A DNA stretch of 64,000 nt from Helicostylum pulchrum. Lineage: Eukaryota > Mucoromycota > Mucoromycetes > Mucorales > Mucoraceae. Positions 11,676 through 21,300 of this stretch are shown piece after piece (the first letter of the stretch is position 1; each line of letters starts with the position of its first letter). The notes beneath the pieces are model-generated. The model saw only the letters and a program-made list of their open reading frames with translations. It searched no databases and had not been told where the DNA came from. The translations under genes were made by a program, and so were the position numbers. Location: positions 62,001 through 126,000 of the forward strand of contig JAIXMO010000012.1 of NCBI GenBank assembly GCA_025677825.1, read 5' to 3'.

Positions 11676-11799
11676 GAATATACTCGCCAGAAATCAGAAT
11701 CATCAAAAGTTGATCATTGCTTTTACAAACCCGTTGACATTACTGGCAATATCCAACAAAAGAACAAGTCAAATCACTAAAGTTTTTTTTTTTATCAGA

Positions 11800-11925
11800 A
11801 GACTGAATACCTCCAACTACGACCCTTTCGATATCCGCATGATTGTGGATGCCGTTTCAACCAGGTGGGAAAGTCTGCATTAACCGCTCGTAAACGAGGA
11901 GGGGAGAAGGAGACAAACAGCTCGT
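11800..11925. repeat. Diverged repeat, copy B
   Basis: Direct-orientation partner of the copy at 11545-11675, about 250 bp away. It has the same conserved blocks, including CCGCTCGTAAACGAGG. The minus-strand reading starts LVYERLMQTFPPG, hits a stop, and a shifted frame gives HPQSCGYR, so if it was coding it has decayed. Nature unknown: duplicated gene remnant, non-autonomous element or structured RNA remnant. Confidence 0.6.
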
Positions 11926-13693
11926 CAAAAACCACTTTAGCAACCGTTATGTGCTGTTGCTTTCAAAAGCCAGTACAATTATAAATAGCAGTGTTTCAAA
12001 GGAAGGAGAAAGAAACTATATTCTAGAGAAATAAAAAAAAAAAAGAAGCAAAATAAATAAAAAACCCATTTACCATTCTTTCCCGTCATATTAACAACGA
12101 ATACAACAACTGCAACACCAGTTCCAGCAGCAGCACCAACAGCAGCACCAGCATTTACCGCTATAAATAGACATTATGATTAGGTTTAAATATTTATAAG
12201 CAAAGCAGTTTAAATCCTTACCTTTTAATAAAAGGAACAATCACCACGATACAAAAGCATACAGTACTTGGAAGAAGCAGCTTAAAAAGCTTTTTTTTTT
12301 TTTTTTTTAGCTCAATGTACTCAGAGTTTGGTTCATTACAGAAGAAAAAACCCCTTTGGATGCTTAATGTTTTAAAATGATTGACATTAAAGCTAATAAA
12401 AGTGAAATGACAAGAAGTGAAGGTTAAAATAGGGTTTACTTGAATGTTTTTAGAAGTGTTTATGTAAACTTACATTTGTACCTGACAACATGCATCTGTC
12501 AAATAAAGGGGATCATATTTGTGTCAAAAGAAGCATTTTGTAACACAATAAGCTATTACAATACCCGCCACTAAACTGAATGCCTAGTTTCAAAATATCA
12601 CCGTGAGCAACATTAAGCATATTAGGCAGTGTCTAGCTGTCGACTTTCAGAGAAAAAAGCAATGTGTATTGTATATGTTGTAGAAATTAGAAGACATGAA
12701 GAGAAAAAAGGTTAAAAAAAAGGTTAAAAAATGAAAAATCAGTAGCGGAGTCTTTCTTTTTTTTGTGCCTGCAAAAAATAATGCCCTGCCTGGATTTAAT
12801 ATCACAGCTTTTTTTTTTTATTCCAACGTGAAGAAAATAATACGACTACAGTTAATTAAAAGGGGATAAAGAAAAGTAATTTAAGTTTTATAATCTGTAA
12901 ACGTAGTTTCCGCACTGTCAATTCGGTATCATGGCAAGTTTGATCCGTATCTCTGCAGAAATCGACTGTCTAGAAAAAAAATGGGCCCAGCTACAAAAAA
13001 ATGTAAATCACTTTTTGTAAACAATTTAATCTTCAATTTTTTCCTTTGCAACCTAGACATTTTGGAGAGGTGTAGGGATGTAGAATTTACTTTTCATCTT
13101 TATATAAATTGATTGACGTACATATACTATACTAACTAACCAATACAGTATACCGAGAGATATCGTGGTCTGATAAAATTCGAGTACTCAACTTATTATA
13201 GTAAATGCGCTATCTCAAGACATTGAAACTTGTATTACTAATACATACTTTATCTTCTATTACTTAGTTTTTTTTGGATTTAAGTAAATCCTTTAGTCCA
13301 GAGAAGCATATGATTTGAGACGAATATTCGAAGTCATTTCACCAACTAAAAATAATAGGCGTCCATTATCTTAGCCATTCTTTTATAATGCAAAGCGCGC
13401 ACTTTCTTGTATTTGGCCATACTACTGTATTGAAATGCAATCCTTTTTTCTTCAGTAGCTCCCGGTTTCATAGATACAGCTTAATACTAACTTGAAAATG
13501 TTCTCCCAGCTGATGATCACGAGTATTTACTTTTTTTTTTTTGTTGCTCATGTTAGTTCAAAATGTCTTAAATCCTTGCGAATATCCCGTGAATAACTGT
13601 TATCTAACTTATATAGAAGCAAGTATAAATACATATAAATAGTCTCTGTTTATGATATGACTCGAAAAGACTGTATTATTTCACAATCTAACA
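11926..13693. other. Gene-poor region with two weak exon candidates
   Basis: On the minus strand around 12095-12170 a short Gly/Ala/Val-rich hydrophobic reading (NAGAAVGAAAGTGVAVVVF) follows an intron-like acceptor, but no start exon can be joined in frame. On the plus strand at 12931, MASLIRISAEIDCLEKKWAQ ends at a GTAAAT donor. Splicing to an acceptor at about 13054 would end the protein after eight residues (TFWRGVGM), giving 32 residues. Neither is firm. The rest shows no feature. Confidence 0.35.
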
Positions 13694-14523
13694 ATGTCTG
13701 AACATTTTTTACAAGTGGATGGTGCAAAAATTTGCTACGAGGTGAAAGGAAATGGCCCCTATATTGTGTGTATTTCAGGTGGTGACGGTGGCTATAAACA
13801 GTTTATACCACTACGCGACCGTTTGGTTAAATATTTTACTGTAGTCTTATATAACCGAAGAGGTTATTCTAAAAGTATACTGGCTAGTCCTCAAGATTTT
13901 TCAAAGCGTGTTGAAACAGATGCCTCCGATTTGTACGAAACAATGAAGAGCTTAACAAATACAGATTTCTCTATTTTTGCTTCTAGCTCTAGTGGTATTG
14001 TTGCGTTAAAATACATATTTACACATCCCGATACAGTTCTACTTGTTTTCTTCATGAGCCAATGATTGATTTGTTCGCTTTACCAGAAGGAGATTATGCG
14101 TTAGACTTTCGTCAAGAAGGATACGAAATATATAATAAATACGGTAGAGGCGCTGCCATATTACATTCGGGTAAAAAGTATTTCAACAAATTGGATTATT
14201 ATTATACAGTCGAGAGACAGTTGCAAAATATGGCATCTAGTGGGGACTATCATTTTGAACATGAACCAAGTCAGTATCTCTTTACTGAGGTTGATATGAA
14301 GAAGGCAAACACATACAAGGATAAAATAGTACTTATCTATGGTCTCGAAAGTTTCAATAGTTTTGTTCACCTTCCTATTGCCGAGTTTTCCAAGTCTTTG
14401 GAGAAAGAGATGGTGGAGTTTCCAGGAGGACATATCGGCTTTTTTACAGAGTATGAAAAGTTTGCAGTAAAGTTTATTAAGCTCTGTAGGGATCACTCTC
14501 TTATAAACCATCCAAATCTATAA
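13694..14523 (+). pseudogene. Alpha/beta hydrolase interrupted by one frameshift
   Basis: The first frame (13694 to about 14050) reads MSEHFLQVDGAKICYEVKGN, with GGDGG in the oxyanion-hole position, NRRGYSKS, and a nucleophile elbow FASSSSGIVAL in which the usual first Gly of Gly-x-Ser-x-Gly is Ala. The family motif HEP then appears one frame away (HEPMIDLFALPEGDY). That frame runs to 14523 with a late Asp/Glu region (KDKIVLIYGLES) and the catalytic His in FPGGHIGFF. All parts of the fold are present, and one missing base near 14045-14055 explains the break. The gene is either a recent pseudogene or a sequence error. The substrate is unknown; relatives are broad-range esterases or epoxide hydrolases. 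Confidence 0.75.
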
Positions 14524-14940
14524 AAAAAAAACTTACTGTTTAATAAACATGGAGCTTAAAGTTCTCCTAAGTGCAAACTAAAATATATTTATATAATCGT
14601 TGCAACTGTTTAAATAGACCAATTATTTTCCTGTTCCGAGTTGTATATACCTGCTTTGACAGAAGGTCATCATTACTCAAGATTAAGAAGGTACATCGCG
14701 TATTGTCCGTGCTAAAGAAAAACCTTCGCCGGCCGGTCTTCTTTCTGATTACTTGCTCTGAAACCAAAACATGACGGTTGAAGAGCACGGACATTCTTTG
14801 GTAGACGCTTAGTATGCGATTCAGATATCAGGAGGATTGAAGAGAAGTTCGAAAAAAACGTAAAAATTGGTTTCACATCCTTTTTTTTTAAAAAAAAAAT
14901 AAACGAATATATTTTACTGTTCCATGCCTTTTTTTTTTTT
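14524..14940. other. Intergenic spacer between two broken genes
   Basis: Holds the 3' flank of the hydrolase locus. Short open stretches on both strands have no recognisable content. A/T homopolymers occur around 14880-14940. Confidence 0.4.
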
Positions 14941-14949
14941 TCTTTTATA

Positions 14950-15462
14950 GCATCACTCACTCAATTAACTTTAGCCAGCGCCATTGGTAAATAAGAAGAA
15001 AACTGCCAAAATCAACCTCCCCCAGCTCTAATATTTTTTTTGTAGTGGTATTTTTCTTTGGTGATGCATTTACTGCTATTCTTGCGTCTAGTACATTACT
15101 GCTATTCTTGCATCTAGTGCATTAGGTGTACCATTTTCGTTATTTGGAATCTGCGCAGTGTCATGTACGATAAGTGTAGTACTTGTATCCAACCACAGTT
15201 TATATTTGGAGGTAAAACGCCCACGGAAGATACCACTGAACAGAAGAGATTATATACTGTCTTTTGTGCATTATTAGGTGCCATGATATCTGCTGTTGCG
15301 TACGTTACGGTTCGTAAAATAGGTAGAGGAACTCATTTTATGGTACGTGTTGTATTTGCATTCTTGTTTGGTATTTTTATTTTACACGAGTATCCATATG
15401 TCTACAGTATATCTGGTGCCTCTATCGTTGTTCTGGTAACTTCTGCCAATGAGAATTCATAA
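14950..15462 (+). pseudogene. Remnant of an EamA/DMT-type membrane transporter
   Basis: The last part (15163-15462) is open and reads YTVFCALLGAMISAVAYVTV, then RKIGRGTH and a hydrophobic helix (VVFAFLFGIFILHEY), ending VYSISGASIVVLVTSANENS. This is the pattern of the C-terminal half of SLC35G/EamA drug-metabolite transporters. Upstream, FFGDAFTAILAS recalls the family loop before a membrane helix, but frames change and it is interrupted by a 26-bp tandem duplication (about 15069-15121). No complete N-terminal half is present, so it is a truncated, decayed copy. Confidence 0.55.
15069..15121 (+). repeat. 26-bp tandem duplication inside the transporter remnant
   Basis: Two adjacent units of about 26 bp share TTACTGCTATTCTTGC and TCTAGT, differing at two positions (G/A). 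The duplication is not a multiple of three and so shifts the reading frame, matching the broken state of the locus. Confidence 0.7.
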
Positions 15463-15574
15463 AATATACAGCTATAAAAGGATAAACAGCTTGAAAGCTT
15501 CGTGACTCGCAATGCCATTTTATTTTTTGTCAATAAAAAATACGTTTTTTTCTTTCTCTTTATACCTTTATAAA

Positions 15575-17277
15575 ATGAACGTTCTTCAGAACAGAATTAA
15601 TTCTTTTAAAAATAATATGTTAAATTGGCCTTACGATATTAATTCCAAGTATGCCAAAACGGAAAGTGTAAGTATATACATATGCATATAAAAGTGTACA
15701 TATAAAGAAAAAAAAACTTATACTGTGTCACTTAGTTCGCCCAAGCGGGGTTCTATTATATCGGTAGACCAAACGCTGACAGTGTCCGCTGTTTTATTTG
15801 CGACATTGAATTAAGTGATTGGAAGCCGAACCAATCTCCATTCGTCCGTCATGGCAATGAGTCGCCTCATTGTGCTTGGAAACACTTGAATTTCCCTGAC
15901 GCACAAGAGAGACCTTTACCTGACCCTACCGATAGTCCCAGAAGTATTAAAATGCATTCTGCAAGACTTTCTACATTTCGTTGTCATAGATACTGGCCTC
16001 CAAAGAATGGTGTGACCAAGTATCCTAGTGAGTTAAAGGTACTAAGCTTTAAAAAAAAACCATTTTTTGACTTTCCTTTTTTTTATGTAGCTTGCAAGTG
16101 CGGGGTTTTACTTCAGTCCTACTGCTGATTTACCTTCTCTGGTTAAATGTGCATATTGCGGCCTATCAATTACTGTTACTCCAAATGACACAGACGTATT
16201 GTAAGTAAAAGAATACACAAAAAAAAAAAGCTTACTAAATATATGTGTACAGAAATAAGCATAAAAAATTAAGAAGTGACTGCACTTACTTTAAAGTAAA
16301 TTACAATACTCGTAATAGCAGATGTGCCAGATTAAGCAGTGTAAAGGTAAACGTTTTTATTAACAATATTTTTTTATAAAAAAAAATGATAATTATTTCT
16401 TTTTAAAAAAAAGCGTGATGATAGTTCTATCTATAAGCGTCCTATCAATAAGGTTTCAACCAGTTATGAAACAAGTACGCCTATCTCCAAGAGACCAAAG
16501 TAACAGGGCAAGGTTCCGGAGGCCGTATCGAGTAAAAAGCGTGCTTCCGGTAACAAACCTACTGCATCAAATAATACCAAAGGCGTTGAAAAGGCTGCTT
16601 CTAATAATGATGATTCTATTTGGGACTTCAAGAAAATTCTTACTTCACCAAAGCCAACACGGCGTGATATGATTAGCTGTGGTTCTTCCCGACCTGACCG
16701 TCATCTTCCTCGCATCATTACAAATAACACAAGCGGCTTTAATACTTTACCTGACCCAAAGCCGTCTCTTATCACCAAACCTAATGGTTCTTATATTGCT
16801 TCACCGGCTACTAAACCTAGTTATAATGCCAAAAAGGTTCCTCACGCATCTACCAAACTTGAATCAATCCAAACAAGACGTTTTGCTTCTGGTTCAGGTA
16901 CCTCTGTACCTGCCGCTAACCCTTCCAAGAAAAGAAGTATCTCTGCATCAACTGTATCTGACAATTATACTCCTCCAACCAAGTAAAGACCAACTGATAC
17001 AAATACAGATATTACTTCCAGTTCTCCTACGGATCAAGATGCGCAAGATGCATATCCTCATATCACTCAAGATACCACAGATGGATCTAACTTACCGTCT
17101 GCTTATTTCTCCATATATCATGACAGACAAGACAATTTCCCTTTTGTCTTGAATTCATTAGTTCCTTTACACCACGAACCGTTTATTAGCTATTCGCCAG
17201 TTCGTGAATATCCTAGTACCCCTAACCCCCAAGCTCCTCTTACCCCCGAATACTACCCTTCAAGCCCTCCACAATAA
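15575..17277 (+). pseudogene. BIR-domain protein (Bir1/survivin-like) with two in-frame TAA codons
   Basis: Five exons (15575-15667, 15736-16038, 16091-16200, 16253-16346, 16414-17277) keep one frame for 487 codons. Two tandem BIR zinc-binding domains are complete. The first is C-FI-C, 16 residues, H, 6, C (RCFICDIELSDW to HGNESPHCAW). The second is C-AY-C, 16 residues, H, 6, C, formed across an intron. A low-complexity Ser/Pro/Lys tail follows. TAA occurs in frame at 16501-16503 and 16984-16986, yet sensible coding resumes after each and ends at TAA 17275-17277. In fungi this family is the survivin-like subunit of the chromosomal passenger complex at centromeres. A product stopping at the first TAA would retain both BIR domains (about 229 residues). 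It may therefore be functional but shortened, or a young pseudogene. Confidence 0.8.
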
Positions 17278-17969
17278 ATCGGCTAATAAAGTTAAATAAG
17301 TTTATAAAAGTCGAAAAACAGTATTTATTATTTGAAAGAAAAAAGAATGGTTATTTATATAAAAAAGAAAAGAGAGTTTAATGACAGTTGAATCAGATGA
17401 TGTAAAATAGGGAGTTATGAAAACAGAGATTTCATAAAATATTGTGAGTCTGTAAGCCCGCAGGGCAACTCGCAGCATGATTAAACATGTCGCGTAGCTT
17501 CACGGTTAATCAATAATTCAGCTGTATTTTTTTTTATCCGTTACTGTTCGTAGGTCATTCTTTTTAAATGTGTAAATTACTATTTATTTATTGATATATT
17601 AGAAAAATATACTATAAGACACTATATTATGAACTGATTCAGTGCATAGAAATAATTACAACTTTACTAAAGGGCCGATCGCATGAATCTGAAACACATG
17701 TTCTGAGTCCATGTATTATAAACATCTCACGAAAAAATCAAAACATTGATATATCAAAAGAATGTGAGCCCACACATGTACACACATACATATTCTGCGC
17801 TTACAAACTATATTCTTTATTAATACAAGAGGCTTTTTTTTTGTTTGTTTGCTACATACTTTCTTTTTAAAAAAAAGTAAAAAAAAAAAATGCTGTTAAA
17901 GAGTGAGGGGAAATAATCGTTTATTCGTGTTTGTTGTTAAGCTATAAGTTACGTATGTCGAGTATAATT
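17278..17969. other. Intergenic spacer
   Basis: AT-rich, with poly(A)-signal-like motifs after the BIR gene. No tRNA or coding signal was seen on either strand. A poly-A run occurs near 17880-17890. Confidence 0.45.
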
Positions 17970-18192
17970 TTAGTTGCTCTTTTTCTTCAACTTCTCTTCG
18001 TCGCCAGGACGAACCCAAGTACCTTGTGTCTCTCTATTAAAGGCATCCCTCCATTAGCACTTACGTCAAAAAAAAAAAAAAAAAGTAGACCTACTGTTCA
18101 TATTCCTGTAACAAGGGTTTGAATACATATACACCGGTACCAATACCTACTCCAACAGCTAAAGCAAGTTGAGTCAATTTATTTGAGAACAT
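17970..18192 (-). CDS. 53-residue single-pass membrane protein, probably mitochondrial
   Basis: Two exons (18095-18192 and 17970-18033) are separated by a 61-nt intron with GTAGGT donor, a GCTAATG branch-like site and TTTAATAG acceptor. The spliced product starts MFSNKLTQLALAVGVGIGTG, continues VYVFKPLLQEYEQ and ends ETQGTWVRPGDEEKLKKKSN. It has one hydrophobic helix near the N-terminus and a charged tail. Size and layout resemble small inner-membrane assembly factors of respiratory complexes, but I cannot name the family. Without splicing, the frame stops immediately after YEQ. Confidence 0.6.
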
Positions 18193-18396
18193 TACGTATT
18201 GTTTTAAACAAAAAAGTGTTATTGTTTTTTTTTTGTATCCGAGACAAGGAAGGGGAATTACTGGGCAGTCACTTTCAATCAAATTATGATGATTTAACGC
18301 AAATCCACCTCGGGTCTATTATCAGTTTATATAACGAGTAAAAGATGTACTTTTTTTTTTAAAGTTTCGTTTTTTTTAACTATATTATAATATAAA

Positions 18397-21300
18397 ATGT
18401 CAAATTTAGGTCAAGATCCAAGAGGAAAACCAACAGATTTACAAAACATCCTTCAAGGAGATGATAGTCAGCATGGTTTAAACACAACCTTAAATAATAC
18501 AACGCCTTCGGATTTTGCTGTACCTGGTGGATCAAGTTCAGACAGATATATGGATAGTCATAACAACGGAGACCATAATCCTAATGGAAGATTTGATCCT
18601 TTTGGTGGCCTTCCTGACTACGCAAGGGGTCAACCAGGTGATCCTACCTTTACTCGTCAGACTGCTCCTTTGATGGGTGGTAAACATGTAAATGACGATG
18701 ACAATGAAGGCTTTCGATTTGACGACCCCGCAAACTCTCAAACTTTCGCACAAAATGAACCCTGTGCGGATGAACTAGCTCCCAAGCTCGGTGAAAAGAG
18801 GGCGGACGAACCTGAAGGTGATAGAGTTGGTTTAGATCCTAGTCAAGGCAAGTTAAAAATGGATTGATCCCCCTTTTTTTATACGTAAAGAAACCCATCC
18901 TCATATTTAAATTTCTATTTATAATAAAGATAATTTACCTATAACTACTACCGCTTCCATTCCAAATGCAAGCCCTGAGGATACTCATTTACCTTTAGAT
19001 GCTACTGAAAAAAATTACACTAACGGATCTAAACTACCCCCTGAGAATTTTAAATCAGAGGAAGATCCTTCTACGACAGGCCCTTTTAAAAATGAAAGTC
19101 TATTGGAGCCTCCAAAAAAATGCTTCAAGTTAGATTACCGGCAACCGTTAAGGTTAAATAGTCCTGCTGTTTTTGTATATGGTCTGGAAAGAATGGGTGT
19201 CAAGTATTTAGTTATGAGTGCCATGTTGTGTCTTTATCTTGGGCAATCAGGTTATGGTATTACTTCGCTCTTGATGGCAAGCATTACAGGTAACCCCTTT
19301 ATATAGAATTGGCCGGAAGGGTACTATACTTATGTTGTAATATATATTGTAGGTGTGGCCGCTTTTTATATGCTTTCTTCTTCGGTTTTAAAAAGTATAA
19401 ACTGGCAAATTGAAAAGATTGAGGGAGCACAAATTGTGAGAGCTATAGTATGAGAAATTTATATTACTCGCTAACTTTTAGGACTTTTTTTTTATAATCT
19501 AGCTTAGTGAAAAGTCTAATGGTGAAACTATGGAATGGTTTAATGTTATTATTGAGAAAGTCTGGAGATCTATAGACCCTCAAGTATTTGCAGTAGTAGA
19601 AGATATTTTAGAAGATACTATATCGAGAGTTAAGCCAAAAATTATAGTAAGTGATGCTTACAAGATTAAAAGAAAATGTGCTAACAGTATTATTAAAAAA
19701 AATCAGAAAGCTGTAAAAGTATGTGATTTTGACTTGGGTGTTGAATCTCCTCGTATTGAAAAGTAAGTTTCTGAGAATATATGTTTGCTCAACAAATGCT
19801 GATCTTTTTTTTTACATGTAGGATAAATGTATTTCCTCCCAAGTCTGGTCAACCTTCAGATAGTATTGTAAGTAATTCCGTCTAAAGAAAAAATTACACG
19901 AAATACTAACCCTTAACTTAGCTCGGAGAAGCAGAGTTTACTCTTGGAATGGACCGTAACGATACGCATACAGCTAATTATAAGCCGCATACATCCAGTA
20001 CTCCTGGCTTCTCTATTCGTTTTAAGACAGCAGTTGGTGCTACTGTTGATGTTCGTGGCGAGCTTACAAAGTTGAATGGAAAAATAAGGTTTAAAATTAT
20101 CACTGCACCAGAGCCACCATTTGTCTCTAGAGTTACCATCTCTTTTATCAAAGCACCGGAAATTGAAACTGCCGTTATGCCTATATCTAAACGGTTAAAT
20201 ATTATGCGAGTAAGCTTATAATAATTTGTAAAGACTCTTAAAAAAAGAACTAATTTGATTATTATTATTTTAGCTTCCCATGTTAAAAACAATTGTAGAT
20301 CAAGGTGTTAAACTAGGGTTTAAAGGTTTGGTTGATCCCAAGAGTCTTACAATTGAGGTCCCTCCTATTATGATAGGAGCCCTGATTGATACAAACGCTA
20401 TTGGTGTTGTTAAGGCTGAAATTAGAGGTGCGAAAAACTTGAATTCTGTAACTGGAGGTACGATATTTTTTTATTGAAATATATATATGCGTATGTTCTA
20501 AAACATTTTCTATATATATCTAACAGATGTTCAAGACTCGTATGTTACCTTTTCATTGAGTGACAGGCCTGATAGTAACGTAAAGAGTACACGCGTATTG
20601 TCTAGAAACTCTGATCCTATCTGGGATGAAAACCTTTATCAGTTAATTACAATTGGTAAGACATCTAAAAAAAAAAGTTGAATTTTTTTTTACTAATGCC
20701 AAATTCAAAAGAGGATATTACCAAGGAAGTGTTTTTGAATATAAAGATTTGGGAAGCAGATAAATTACATTCTGATAAACTTTGGGGATCCATTTCAATC
20801 TCTACCAAAGATGCAGCTCTTGCAACACTAGACAAGTACGGTAATGTCTCTAGTTGGTTTACAGATGAAAGAGTGATTTATGATGGGTAAAAAAAAATTG
20901 ATGATTTTGTGATATAAGTACATTTTTATTTATGAATTATTTCTTAGATGGGCTCCGATTGATGGAAAAACAGAAAATAGTTCAGATATGCATCTTAATT
21001 TTAGATTATCTTTTCATCCTAAATATCTTACGCCCGTTCCTACTGCTCATGACCATGCTAAAACGAAAAAAGCAAAGAAAGAAAAGGCTAAAAAGAAGGA
21101 AGAAGAAAAGGCAAGAAAGGAATTAGAAAAGTTAGAAAAACAAGAACACAAATCGATATTAAAACATCCTATGGATACGAAACCACATTATACGGTTAAG
21201 AAATTAGATGGGGCTAATTTGACTAGGGAAAATACAATGGATGAAAGGCCAAGTCTGGAAAACGGAGCTGTGTATATTGTCTCAAGTCACGGACAAGAAG

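Noticed and set aside
11545..11925. Repeat pair as a CRISPR-like array
   Set aside because: There are only two diverged copies with a 250-bp spacing, in a eukaryotic genome.
14161..14511. Minus-strand open frame over the hydrolase
   Set aside because: It is antisense to a region with clear hydrolase motifs on the plus strand.
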